64,000 nucleotides of DNA from JAUVZL01 sp965603515 (GTDB lineage: Bacteria > Hydrothermota > Tepidihabitantia > SM23-42): assembly GCA_965603515.1 (NCBI GenBank), contig CBFDDH010000006.1, positions 1 to 64,000 of the forward strand. Reading direction: 5' to 3'. The first letter of the stretch is position 1; each line of letters begins with the position of its first letter. The translations under genes were made by a program, and so were the position numbers. Below the pieces are notes generated by a model, which was not told the DNA's origin, did no database searches, and saw nothing but the letters and a program-made list of their open reading frames with translations. Positions 52,278 to 60,780 of this stretch are shown here, piece by piece.

Positions 52278-52688
52278 TTACTGTATTCGGCGCCATTTTT
52301 GTACAGTGCCGACCATTTCTGCCTCTCTAGCGAATTTGCGTATTTCTAAAACGCCGTCACCCATGAGTGTAAAATACACATCTTTGTAATCGATCGAGAC
52401 AACATTCCCTTCATGATCAACCATTTTTATCAGGTCCTTACCCTTCCACTTATTGGGCGCCACTGGTTCAACATCGCGCCATTTTATGTCCTTCTCAACA
52501 AAACCGAGTAGGTCGAGTATGCCAGCGGATTTTATCAGCTTGCCGTGATACATATTGCCAACTCTTTCGACTTGAACAACTGCACCTTCAGCTTCATCGC
52601 CAAACCTTTCCCACTGTCCAACGATTGGACTTTCGCCGCAACTGAGAATTAGAACAATTATCGGAAATAAGGCAAGGAACTTTTTCAT
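52278..52688 (-). CDS. Small lipoprotein
   Basis: 136 residues. Lipoprotein signal with lipobox LILSC (Cys about 17). The mature part starts GQWERFGDEAEGAVVQVER and reads as a compact beta-barrel-like fold of the size of DUF2147 or lipocalin-like lipoproteins; family not certain. Strong ribosome site (AAGAGGAGGAGA, about 52691-52702) and a consensus promoter. Convergent with folE. Confidence 0.7.
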   Translation of the reverse strand: MKKFLALFPIIVLILSCGESPIVGQWERFGDEAEGAVVQVERVGNMYHGKLIKSAGILDLLGFVEKDIKWRDVEPVAPNKWKGKDLIKMVDHEGNVVSIDYKDVYFTLMGDGVLEIRKFAREAEMVGTVQKWRRIQ

Positions 52689-52719
52689 GATCTCCTCCTC
52701 TTTTAACCTGCTTAATTAT

Positions 52720-52747
52720 ATTATAGCCGTAAAACGAAATACGTCAA
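52720..52747 (-). promoter_or_regulatory. Promoter of the small lipoprotein gene
   Basis: Leftward TTGACG (52742-52747), 16-base spacer, TATAAT (52720-52725). Leader of about 25 bases with an extended Shine-Dalgarno. Confidence 0.75.
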
Positions 52748-52879
52748 GCAAAAACAGAGCGAGTTATTATCCCGCTTTTTCATATTTGATATTTAAAATA
52801 TTGGTAAAGCGAAGATCCCGCTTCGCGGGAAGTAATTATCTTTGTGACAAAAATGTCACAACTTCACAACGAATTTTTG

Positions 52880-52907
52880 TTGACTGGACACACTGCAGTC
52901 ATATACT
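52880..52907 (+). promoter_or_regulatory. Leaderless promoter of the YifB-like gene
   Basis: TTGACT (52880-52885), 16-base spacer, TATACT (52902-52907), seven bases to ATG 52915. It lies inside a spurious in-frame extension and so fixes the start. Confidence 0.8.
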
Positions 52908-52914
52908 TGTATCC

Positions 52915-54456
52915 ATGTTATCAAAAATCATTTCGTGTGCCACATTCGGCATTGATGGTTATCTTGTAGACGTTGAGGTGGATCTATCAACCGGCTTGCC
53001 TGGTTTTACAACTGTTGGTCTGCCTGACAATGCCGTGAAAGAATCAAAGGATCGTGTATTTGCAGCGATTAAGAATGCAGGTTTCCGGTTTCCCGCACGT
53101 AAGATCACGGTGAATCTCGCACCCGCTGATATAAAAAAAGAAGGTTCAAGTTTCGACTTACCTATTGCCGTGGGTATTTTATCAGCATCACAGACTGTGC
53201 GTGGTGCGCACCTGAAACAGTATGCAATCCTAGGAGAATTGTCTTTAGATGGCACACTGCGTCCAGTTAAAGGTGCAATTTCTGTATCGCTCGCGGCCAA
53301 GGACAATAAACTTGACGGTATGATCCTGCCGCGACCTAATGCACCTGAAGCAGCTATTGTTCAAGGTATTGATGTCTATGGTTTTGACAACCTTATTGAG
53401 GTAGTTGCTTTTCTCAACGGAGAAGCAAACATACAACCTGTGGTCATAGACCGTGCAAAAATCTTTGATGACGCTTCACAGTACACAGTAGATTTTGCTG
53501 AGGTCAAAGGTCAACATCATGCAAAGCGCGCTCTCGAAATAGCCGCTGCAGGCAGCCATAATCTTCTGATGATCGGTCCTCCGGGCACGGGTAAGACTAT
53601 GCTGGCGCGTAGGCTTGTGACCGTATTACCAAAGATGACCTTGGAAGAAGCACTTGAGACAACGAAGATACATTCGGTCGCTGGTATTTTATCAAACAGT
53701 GATTCTCTGCTCGGCACCAGACCGTTCCGTTCGCCCCATCATACAATTTCTGATGCGGGTATTATTGGCGGTGGTCATGTGCCCAGACCAGGTGAAGTTT
53801 CTTTAGCACATAATGGTGTATTGTTTCTCGACGAACTCGCCGAGTTCCACAAAAATGTCCTTGAGGTGTTGCGCCAACCACTTGAGGATGGTTCAGTAAC
53901 GATCGGTAGGGCAAAGGTGACTTTGACCTACCCGGCTCGTTTCATGCTTGCTGCAGCAATGAACCCTTGCCCTTGTGGTTATTTTACCGATCCATTTCAT
54001 GAATGTCGGTGTACACCCCAGCAAATTCAGCGTTACCACAACAGGATTTCTGGACCTTTGCTTGACCGGATCGACATCCATATTGAAGTTCCTTCGTTGA
54101 AATACGATGAGTTGAAATCAACCCAGCTTGGAGAATCTTCTGAAAAAATAAGGGCGCGTGTAAACAAAGCAAGACAGCGACAACTCGATCGTTTTGAAAA
54201 CAGGAAGAACATCTATTGTAATGCGCACATGGGTGCAAAAGACGTACGAAAACTCTGTTTGATCGATGAACAATCGCAGACTTTGCTCAAGACTGCGATT
54301 CAAAAATTCGGTCTTTCAGCGCGCGCCTATAACAAAGTATTGAAGGTTGCCAGGACGATTGCTGATTTAGGGGATCATGAGGATATAAAAGTCCAGCACA
54401 TCGCCGAAGCCATTCAATACCGCTCCCTCGACAAAAACATCTGGTACCGGTTATGA
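52915..54456 (+). CDS. YifB/ComM family Mg chelatase-like AAA ATPase
   Basis: 513 residues. ComM is a helicase aiding branch migration in natural transformation; other YifB proteins are less defined. N-terminal domain GIDGYLVDVEVDLSTGLPGF and GLPDNAVKESKDRV; Walker A IGPPGTGKTMLARR (about 218-231); Walker B VLFLDELAEF; RSPHHTISDAGIIGG; and a C-terminal Mg-chelatase domain with LSARAYNKVLKVARTIADL. The frame is open to 52687 upstream, but family alignment and promoter both support 52915. Confidence 0.92.
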   Translation: MLSKIISCATFGIDGYLVDVEVDLSTGLPGFTTVGLPDNAVKESKDRVFAAIKNAGFRFPARKITVNLAPADIKKEGSSFDLPIAVGILSASQTVRGAHLKQYAILGELSLDGTLRPVKGAISVSLAAKDNKLDGMILPRPNAPEAAIVQGIDVYGFDNLIEVVAFLNGEANIQPVVIDRAKIFDDASQYTVDFAEVKGQHHAKRALEIAAAGSHNLLMIGPPGTGKTMLARRLVTVLPKMTLEEALETTKIHSVAGILSNSDSLLGTRPFRSPHHTISDAGIIGGGHVPRPGEVSLAHNGVLFLDELAEFHKNVLEVLRQPLEDGSVTIGRAKVTLTYPARFMLAAAMNPCPCGYFTDPFHECRCTPQQIQRYHNRISGPLLDRIDIHIEVPSLKYDELKSTQLGESSEKIRARVNKARQRQLDRFENRKNIYCNAHMGAKDVRKLCLIDEQSQTLLKTAIQKFGLSARAYNKVLKVARTIADLGDHEDIKVQHIAEAIQYRSLDKNIWYRL

Positions 54457-54481
54457 GCCGCTGATCAACCGGGGACGGTGC

Positions 54482-54509
54482 TTGACACGACTGCAGAGTG
54501 AAGTATACT
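54482..54509 (+). promoter_or_regulatory. Leaderless promoter
   Basis: TTGACA (54482-54487), 16-base spacer, TATACT (54504-54509), seven bases to ATG 54517. Confidence 0.8.
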
Positions 54510-54516
54510 GTGTGTC

Positions 54517-55326
54517 ATGATAGCTAAGGAAATTAGCAATCTCCCTTATTGTTTTGCAAGACAAGCGTCACATATTATCAGGATTCTTCTATTATTTGCA
54601 TCTCTGATGCTGCTAGGCGTGGGTTTTGCCCAGGAAACAAATGAGGATTCAATAACGATTCTTCTGGAAGATGCTAAGGCTTGTTATAATGAATGTGAAT
54701 ACGCCGCAGTAATTGATATTCTGGGGAGAATTTTAAACGACTTGGAAGGCAGCAATGTTTCTGAAGCATATACATATTTAGCAATCAGCTATGTTGCCGT
54801 CGGAGACAGAACAGTTGCCAAAGAACATTTCAGGAAAGCACTACGTTTTAGTCCTGAACTAATATTGGATCCTGCGGTTGTATCAAGGGAAGCGATTAGC
54901 ATTTTTGATGAAACCAAAAGAGAGGTAGCTGGGGAAGCAGCTATGTGCTCTTGTTTTCTACCTGGTTCAGGACAAATGATGAAAGGGGATAACAGAAAAG
55001 GGCAAATAATAATGGCGGCATCGGCAGTTACTGCAATTGCTTCTATATTATCATGGACAATCACCCAAGGAAAAGGTCAGACCTATTGGAACCTTGGACC
55101 AGATGAAACAGATATGTTGGAGCAGACATATAATGAATATAATGAATGGTATGGAAGGTCACTTCTCATATCTGCTTCATTTCTCTGCATTTATCTGTAT
55201 AGCATCATAGATGCTTTTATGTATGATGCAGGTCACAGCAAGACATTCACGCGTAGTGTGAAATCTGGATTGATTTTGGAACCGAGCAGCAAAGGTATTT
55301 CAATCAGTTACATTGTAAATTTCTGA
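54517..55326 (+). CDS. Exported TPR protein with C-terminal membrane region
   Basis: 269 residues. Signal or anchor helix about 20-40. TPR-like repeats (about 50-120) include AYTYLAISYVAVGDRTVAKEHFRKALRFSPEL. Then FLPGSGQMMKGDNRKGQIIMA, like the turn and first helix of DUF5683-type domains, and two hydrophobic helices (about 168-185 and 210-228). Function unknown; probably envelope assembly. The next gene starts two bases after its stop. Confidence 0.68.
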   Translation: MIAKEISNLPYCFARQASHIIRILLLFASLMLLGVGFAQETNEDSITILLEDAKACYNECEYAAVIDILGRILNDLEGSNVSEAYTYLAISYVAVGDRTVAKEHFRKALRFSPELILDPAVVSREAISIFDETKREVAGEAAMCSCFLPGSGQMMKGDNRKGQIIMAASAVTAIASILSWTITQGKGQTYWNLGPDETDMLEQTYNEYNEWYGRSLLISASFLCIYLYSIIDAFMYDAGHSKTFTRSVKSGLILEPSSKGISISYIVNF

Positions 55327-55328
55327 TA

Positions 55329-56261
55329 ATGAAGAGGCTAATACTTCCATTCCTTATTTTGACTGTCGGATCAACTACCTGTCTCAAAGCACCGCACAGC
55401 AATAAATACGATCCCCAAAACCCTGATAAAGCGATCCTTCAAGGGTGTGTATATGAACCAGACGCGGTGGTCATCCATGATGCAATCGTGCGTCTATTAT
55501 TTAATGAAGAAGTGATTCAAACAGATACTACTGATCATGAGGGGGCGTTTGAATTTGGTGAGATCGACCCGGGTGTATATAAAATAACTGCGGATGCTTC
55601 TTATTATAATACGATGGAGCATTATCCTGAAAGCCTCTGGGCAGGTGTCCACGAGCATGACTTCGATCTATACCTCAGCACATATGGTTTTGAAGACGAT
55701 TCATTGAATTGCAGCAGTCCTTATGCGTTTGTGAATGTTCAGGGTAACTGGAATATCAGTGAGGACTACCAGGAACCAGAACTGCACTCAACACCTAATG
55801 TATTTTCCTGCAACAATGAGGATACTGCGGTATGTGGTCTTAGTCTACATAGGGCAGAAGCAAGTGATTTCTGGTTCGAGACCAAACTCAAAATCCATGG
55901 TTCATCCGGACCAAATTGGGCGGCAGGTATTGTTTTCAGGTATAAGAATATACAGAATTTCTACTGTTTGAATATTTCCGCAGATACAATCAGTTTTAGA
56001 CAAGTTAGAAACGGTAGTGAGGCCATTATACGGAACGTACCATACAATTTCACAACCGACACATGGTTTACCCTGGGTGTGAAGGTCTCTTCAACTATCA
56101 TGAAGATATTCGTAGAGGGTGATTCAATGCCCCTATTTTTAGTGATCGATCCATCTTTTCTTGAAGGCAAGCTTGGTCTGTTTGTGCCTTGCCAGTACGC
56201 TGGAACGATAACATCAGTGAGTTTCGATGATGTGACTATACGACGGGACCTGAGCCAGTAG
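55329..56261 (+). CDS. Lipoprotein with carboxypeptidase-regulatory-like and LamG-like domains
   Basis: 310 residues. The N-terminus is signal-like with Cys about 19 (STTC), so lipidation is plausible. Residues about 35-110 form a CarboxypepD_reg-like domain (LQGCVYEPDAVVIHDAIVRL; DHEGAFEFGEIDPGVYKITAD). Residues about 125-305 resemble a concanavalin-like jelly-roll (GNWNISEDYQEPELHSTP; AAGIVFRYKNIQNFYCL), possibly carbohydrate-binding. Operon with the upstream TPR protein. Confidence 0.7.
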   Translation: MKRLILPFLILTVGSTTCLKAPHSNKYDPQNPDKAILQGCVYEPDAVVIHDAIVRLLFNEEVIQTDTTDHEGAFEFGEIDPGVYKITADASYYNTMEHYPESLWAGVHEHDFDLYLSTYGFEDDSLNCSSPYAFVNVQGNWNISEDYQEPELHSTPNVFSCNNEDTAVCGLSLHRAEASDFWFETKLKIHGSSGPNWAAGIVFRYKNIQNFYCLNISADTISFRQVRNGSEAIIRNVPYNFTTDTWFTLGVKVSSTIMKIFVEGDSMPLFLVIDPSFLEGKLGLFVPCQYAGTITSVSFDDVTIRRDLSQ

Positions 56262-56311
56262 ATTCAAAGAAGTAAGGTAGCTGTTTTTGAGAGGTGAACA
56301 TAAATTGCCTC

Positions 56312-56339
56312 TTGACAAGGTTGATTATTTGTGTATAAT
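56312..56339 (+). promoter_or_regulatory. Consensus promoter of the cold-shock gene
   Basis: TTGACA (56312-56317), 16-base spacer, TATAAT (56334-56339). Leader of about 85 bases, long for this window, as in cold-shock mRNAs whose leaders sense temperature. Confidence 0.85.
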
Positions 56340-56430
56340 TATTCTAATATAAGCAACATTATTTGTTGAAGGACTGTAGGATACTCATATTCGAAATCCA
56401 TGAAACAGATAGATGCTTGAAAGGAGAAAC

Positions 56431-56634
56431 ATGTCATACGGAGCTGTAAAGTGGTTTGATAGTAGAAAAGGATTTGGCTTCATCGAGAAAGAAGATGGTA
56501 GTGGTGATGTATTTGCCCACTTCCAGGATATTTCTGGTGATGGTTACCGCACGCTGCAAGAAGGTGAGCGGGTTAAGTTCGAGATTACTCAATCCCCTAA
56601 AGGGGAAAAAGCCACAAATATCGAACGTGCGTAA
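56431..56634 (+). CDS. Cold-shock domain protein
   Basis: 67 residues, a complete CSD. Binds single-stranded RNA/DNA. RNP1-like KGFGFIE and RNP2-like VFAHFQDI are present, after GAVKWFD. AAGGAG lies just upstream of ATG 56431; an in-frame ATG at 56413 precedes the Shine-Dalgarno and is rejected. A strong terminator follows 14 bases after the stop. Confidence 0.95.
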   Translation: MSYGAVKWFDSRKGFGFIEKEDGSGDVFAHFQDISGDGYRTLQEGERVKFEITQSPKGEKATNIERA

Positions 56635-56648
56635 ATACGCATGTTAGA

Positions 56649-56688
56649 AAAAGGGGAGTGACTATGGTCACTCCCCTTTTCTTTTATT
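56649..56688 (+). terminator. Strong rho-independent terminator of the cold-shock gene
   Basis: A perfect 14-pair stem (56649-56662 with 56667-56680) around loop TATG, followed by CTTTTATT. The A-tract on the left also gives a U-run leftward, so it could act in both directions. Confidence 0.92.
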
Positions 56689-56739
56689 AATGCATATTCT
56701 CGACGCGTTCCTTGAGGAACTTGCTCGAACAATAAAGCG

Positions 56740-58371
56740 TTATTCTTCTAAGGCTATTGTGATTTCATTGATGTAAAGACGTTCACGGTCTTTATTTTTT
56801 AGATAATTTTTTAGCAGATACTCAGGGTTAGCTCCTATTTTCTTATCAAAAACAACCTCACCATTTGCAATAATAACAATATTCTGATCTATTTGCACCA
56901 TGTCCGGGTGAATCTTGATAGTAAACACCGCAATCTGTGATGTTTTCAAGGTAAAGATGTTTCCTGAGAAGTATCCCTCAATTCGTCCTGATGGTTTACC
57001 GCGTGTAAAGAGATCGGATATTGTAGGTCCGGGAAACTGATCTTCAAAGACCAATACCTCACCGTCTCTCAGTATAACGATTTCAGCGAGATCACCACAC
57101 TTCTTGGTTTCTTTGTAGGCATAAACATCTTCTATTGTATTAACAGGCATATCTCCCAGTCTTATTATCACATCTCCATCTTTCATCCCAACGACTGCAC
57201 AGAGTGTGCTATCACCAATTACCTTACTAATTTTTACAGCCGGACCCTTAAAATCATGGTTCGGGAAAAACTCTGATAACACTTGTTTGTCAATTGCATC
57301 TAAATCAATACCGGCAAAATCATCATCAGGGTAAAAACCGAACATCACTCGGTCATCAACAATTTCCATATTATGGTCTTTATACCAATCTGCGTGTCCT
57401 TGTTCAGAGATTGAATCGATGCGCAGCCACATGCATTCTTGGTTTGGATATGCGCTTTCCCATTTTACCAGTGGTCTGAGGTGGCGCGGGTTATTTTCCA
57501 TGAAGCTGACCATGCGTGGCAGTTCTTCTTCTGCATAATCAAATTCGTGTCCTATACCAGTGTATATGCGGTAGAAGATGTCGGCCTCAGCCTCGTAAGC
57601 CAGTTCGAGCATATCGTGAATTTCATCTGCCGGATATAATCCATCTTCGTCAGTATTGATGACATACATGGGCCGATTAAAGAGATTAACAAAGTAGGTT
57701 TGTATTTTGCCGACCTCTGAACCCACACCAGGATGACCATTCAGTGGTAAAAAGCCCGCGAAGTAAGATGGATAGCTCATAGCAAACAGAAATGAAGCAG
57801 AACCACCATCAGAAAAGCCGGTCATGAATACTCTATTATCGTCAATATTGTATTCTCTTTTCGTTACGCGGATTTGCCGCAGAATATTAGCTATACCTAC
57901 TGAATCCCACCAGGTTGCGCCGTACTGACCTACGGGAAACAAGAGAATATAACCTTGTTCTTCAGCTATTTTTATGAACGGTGAATCCTTGAAATATTTT
58001 ACATCATCTTCACTGATGTCTTTTCTACTAACCCCACCATGAAGATATACCAGGAGCGGTGTTTTCTTGTTATGGTCATAATTCTCTGGAATGTATAGAT
58101 AGTAGGGTCTTTCAAAACCATCAATACACATATTTTTTGCAGTACGGATACCACGTGCCGTACCTTTCTTGAATTCGGCATTCTTTAATAATGTAATCAA
58201 GGTATTGATAGGAACATCATGGTCTGATATCTCGGCGATAAGTTCTTCCTGCCTTGCTATGTCGTTGGTGTGAAATAACGCATCAAGATTTTGACTTAGG
58301 TCAGCTGCTGAAGTGATCAATGGTATGGACAACAGCATTATTAGTGCATACGGTGTGTATTTTCTTAACAT
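56740..58371 (-). CDS. Exported alpha/beta-hydrolase (esterase) with PDZ-like domain
   Basis: 543 residues. Signal peptide about 1-22. Esterase domain (about 80-290): oxyanion LLVYLHGG, nucleophile elbow GFSDGG (Ser about 187), Asp region NTDEDGLYPADE, and catalytic His in GIGHEFDY. A PDZ-like region follows (about 370-450: AVVGMKDGDVIIRLGDMPV), then a C-terminal beta segment. Resembles LpqC/PHB depolymerase-type esterases; substrate unknown. Last gene of a three-gene leftward operon. Confidence 0.82.
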   Translation of the reverse strand: MLRKYTPYALIMLLSIPLITSAADLSQNLDALFHTNDIARQEELIAEISDHDVPINTLITLLKNAEFKKGTARGIRTAKNMCIDGFERPYYLYIPENYDHNKKTPLLVYLHGGVSRKDISEDDVKYFKDSPFIKIAEEQGYILLFPVGQYGATWWDSVGIANILRQIRVTKREYNIDDNRVFMTGFSDGGSASFLFAMSYPSYFAGFLPLNGHPGVGSEVGKIQTYFVNLFNRPMYVINTDEDGLYPADEIHDMLELAYEAEADIFYRIYTGIGHEFDYAEEELPRMVSFMENNPRHLRPLVKWESAYPNQECMWLRIDSISEQGHADWYKDHNMEIVDDRVMFGFYPDDDFAGIDLDAIDKQVLSEFFPNHDFKGPAVKISKVIGDSTLCAVVGMKDGDVIIRLGDMPVNTIEDVYAYKETKKCGDLAEIVILRDGEVLVFEDQFPGPTISDLFTRGKPSGRIEGYFSGNIFTLKTSQIAVFTIKIHPDMVQIDQNIVIIANGEVVFDKKIGANPEYLLKNYLKNKDRERLYINEITIALEE

Positions 58372-58400
58372 ATTGTCTCCGTTCCTTTTGTATACTGAAT

Positions 58401-58691
58401 TTACTGTTTCTGAAACTCCTCTGCATGGATCTTCTTCATTTGCACGAAGGTATTAGTTGTTATTTCATCAAGTGCTATTGCGGTGATTATATCTCTGTAT
58501 TCCTGAGCGGAAATTTCTTCTTTCTTCAGCATATCAACGGCTATGTCCTCGTTGATATCAAACATCGCAGAAATTTTCGCGACCTTTTCTATAACCTTCT
58601 GGTCGATCACCCCGGTTTCTTCTTTTTTCTGTGAACAAGTTATGCATATCAGTAATACCACGGCAATTACAGGAAAAATTTTCTTGTTCAT
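58401..58691 (-). CDS. Small lipoprotein, hypothetical
   Basis: 96 residues. Signal helix followed by Cys in LICITCSQKK, a loose lipobox. The mature part is acidic and helical (VIEKVAKISAMFDINEDIAVD; EEISAQEYRDIITAIALDE). AAGGAG (58697-58702) sets the start; the frame extends upstream to 58766 over the end of the previous gene. Located between the Lys/Gln-rich protein and the esterase. Confidence 0.65.
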   Translation of the reverse strand: MNKKIFPVIAVVLLICITCSQKKEETGVIDQKVIEKVAKISAMFDINEDIAVDMLKKEEISAQEYRDIITAIALDEITTNTFVQMKKIHAEEFQKQ

Positions 58692-58719
58692 ATAGGCTCC
58701 TTTGGTTGACGTACCAAAT

Positions 58720-59388
58720 CTATTTTTTGTCTTTTTTCTTTGTTTTTGATTCAGATTTGTCTTCATCGATTTTTTTCTTTATTGGCTCTTGTTTTTGAGG
58801 CTCATCATTTGTTCTGTAGTCTTTGTCTTCTGTATTTTGTTTCTGTGCTTCTTTGTTCTGTTCCTTTTTCTTAGTATCAGTTTCCTCTTCGTCTTGGCTC
58901 CCCATCTTTTGTGTCTGCTTCTCTTTCTTTATTTTTTGCTTTTTCTGTTCTTCTTCATTTTCTTGTTTATCTTTCGGTTCTTGTTTTTTTATCTGGTGTC
59001 TTTCCTGTAATTCCTTTTTTATTGCCTGTCCTAATTCCTTACCTTTTACGCCATTTGCTTTCTGTTGGAATACGAATTCTGAAATTCCCTTATTGGATTT
59101 CCCTGTTCTTGTATTTTCTTCCATTGTTGTGATAGTGTTGGCTCCTTCGTCCGCAGATAGCTTCTTGTCTTTTACGCCCTTGATAATGCTTTGTATTTCT
59201 TTTTCTTCAGCACCGGCATCCCTTGCATCTTTGACCACTTCTGGTAACCTGCTTACCTGTTTCAATTCCTCGACATTCATTTCAGATTTTGATCTTTCCA
59301 CAATTTTTGCATCCGTATCAGCTGTTTGAGCGGGAAGTGGCAGTGCCACGAAGAATGCGATGATTAGAAAAAAAGACCACATTTTCAT
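58720..59388 (-). CDS. Secreted protein with long Lys/Glu/Gln-rich tail
   Basis: 222 residues. Signal peptide about 1-22 (FFLIIAFFVALPLPAQT). Residues about 25-125 are helical (VEELKQVSRLPEVVKDARDAG; NKGISEFVFQQKANGVKGKEL). Residues about 130-222 are almost only Lys, Glu, Gln, Asp and Thr, probably disordered or coiled-coil. AAGGAGG near 59395-59400 supports ATG 59388. First gene of the operon with the lipoprotein and esterase. The codon-poor tail makes several spurious frames on the other strand. Confidence 0.68.
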   Translation of the reverse strand: MKMWSFFLIIAFFVALPLPAQTADTDAKIVERSKSEMNVEELKQVSRLPEVVKDARDAGAEEKEIQSIIKGVKDKKLSADEGANTITTMEENTRTGKSNKGISEFVFQQKANGVKGKELGQAIKKELQERHQIKKQEPKDKQENEEEQKKQKIKKEKQTQKMGSQDEEETDTKKKEQNKEAQKQNTEDKDYRTNDEPQKQEPIKKKIDEDKSESKTKKKDKK

Positions 59389-59418
59389 AATATCCTCCTT
59401 GTTTTTTCTGATCAACAC

Positions 59419-59446
59419 AGTATATAAAAATGAAGGAATAAATCAA
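59419..59446 (-). promoter_or_regulatory. Promoter of the Lys-rich protein / lipoprotein / esterase operon
   Basis: Leftward TTGATT (59441-59446), 16-base spacer, TATACT (59419-59424). Leader of about 24 bases with AAGGAGG. Confidence 0.7.
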
Positions 59447-59495
59447 GATGTTCGTTGAGGAGACGCGGCCTAATGCTTCGCAGGAACATCCATGC

Positions 59496-59523
59496 TTGAC
59501 AGTATCAATAAGCTAGTTACAAT
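59496..59523 (+). promoter_or_regulatory. Promoter upstream of the GNAT gene
   Basis: TTGACA (59496-59501), 16-base spacer, TACAAT (59518-59523). Leader of about 86 bases, with an 11-codon ATG frame from 59537 whose role, if any, is unclear. Confidence 0.6.
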
Positions 59524-59615
59524 TACCCTGTTAGATGAAAGCAAGAAAAACTTCACAGGCATGGATTTAAATACTATTTCCTATACAAAAATTTAGGGAA
59601 TCTTAAGGAGTTCTG

Positions 59616-60740
59616 TTGAACTTATGCATTGAGATAGTTAAGGACCAAAAGGACTGGAAAAGTTTTCTAGAATTGCCCTGGCGTATTTATAAGGGTAACG
59701 AGTACTGGGTACCGCCGCTTTTGGCTGACGTACGCGAAACTCTCGATACCAAACAAAACCCTTTTTGGAAACATGCCAAGAGAGAAATTTTCTTAGCGAG
59801 GAAAGGGGATAATCCTGTTGGCAGGATCGTCACTATAGTAGATGAAAACCATAATGAGTTCCATAATGAAAAAACAGGTTTCTTTGGTTTTTTTGAATGC
59901 GTGAACGATTTTGAAGTAGCGCAGGGCCTGTGGGATGAGGCAAAGAAGTGGTTGAAAACGAATGGAATGGGAATCATGCGTGGTCCAACGAGCCCGAGCA
60001 TGAATGATGAAAACGCTTTTCTCCTTGAGGGATTTGATAAACCATCAACCGTAATGATGCCGTATACCGTCCCCTACTATTTAGACCTTGCCGAGCGCTA
60101 TGGTTTCAAGAAGGCAAAAGACCTCTATGCGTTTATCAAATATGCCAAGGATGGAATCCCACCACGAATTGAGAAAATGATAAATCGCATTAAAGCGAGA
60201 ACAAATGTCAAGGTGAGACCTTTCAATATGAAGAAATTCGAACGCGATGTTCAATTCTTGAAGGACATTTACAATGATGCATGGGAAAATAATTGGGGCT
60301 TTGTCCCGATGACTAATGATGAGATGGATGTTATCGCGAAAAAATTGAAACAATTTGTTGAACCAGAACTGATATTATTTGCCGAAATGGATGGTCGACC
60401 AGTGGCAGTGACAGTTACTGTTCCTGATATAAACCAGGTACTGAAGAGATTGAATGGTCGCCTGGGACCTATTGGAATGTTGAAGTTTTTGTTTTATAAA
60501 AGGAAAATAACCGGCGTCAGGTCACTCATCGCTGGCGTCATGAAAGAGTACCGTGAAACCGGTATTATTGCCGTTCTCTATTATGAAACCGAAAAAGCCA
60601 ATCTCCGGTTGGGGTACCAGTGGTGTGAACTCGGCTGGAACTTGGAGGATAACGACCTTATTAACAGGTTTGATATGGCAGTCGGCGGCAAACTCTACAA
60701 AAAATACCGCATCTACGAAATGGAAATCAGAAGTAAATAG
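59616..60740 (+). CDS. GNAT-like acyltransferase (YghO type)
   Basis: 374 residues. Large GNAT-related family with N-terminal WRIYKGNEYWVPPLLADVR and PFWKHAKREIFLARKGDNPVGRI, the central RGPTSPSMNDENAFLLEGFD, and a C-terminal ETEKANLRLGYQWCELGWNLEDND. Function not established; no signal peptide. Start is TTG 59616, with AAGGAG at 59605-59610. Confidence 0.8.
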   Translation: MNLCIEIVKDQKDWKSFLELPWRIYKGNEYWVPPLLADVRETLDTKQNPFWKHAKREIFLARKGDNPVGRIVTIVDENHNEFHNEKTGFFGFFECVNDFEVAQGLWDEAKKWLKTNGMGIMRGPTSPSMNDENAFLLEGFDKPSTVMMPYTVPYYLDLAERYGFKKAKDLYAFIKYAKDGIPPRIEKMINRIKARTNVKVRPFNMKKFERDVQFLKDIYNDAWENNWGFVPMTNDEMDVIAKKLKQFVEPELILFAEMDGRPVAVTVTVPDINQVLKRLNGRLGPIGMLKFLFYKRKITGVRSLIAGVMKEYRETGIIAVLYYETEKANLRLGYQWCELGWNLEDNDLINRFDMAVGGKLYKKYRIYEMEIRSK

Positions 60741-60780
60741 TCACAGAATTAGAGTAAAATACTATTTTGGAAGGAGAATT

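Noticed and set aside
52687..52914. 76-residue N-terminal extension of the YifB-like protein
   Set aside because: Contains the promoter, lacks family similarity, and overlaps the promoter of the divergent lipoprotein gene.
58789..59329. Long plus-strand open frames
   Set aside because: Antisense shadow of the Lys/Glu-rich gene at 58720-59388; composition is Phe/Leu/Ser-only and there is no ribosome site.
59537..59572. 11-codon upstream frame before the GNAT gene
   Set aside because: Spacing from the -10 box does not fit the leaderless pattern and no Shine-Dalgarno is present.
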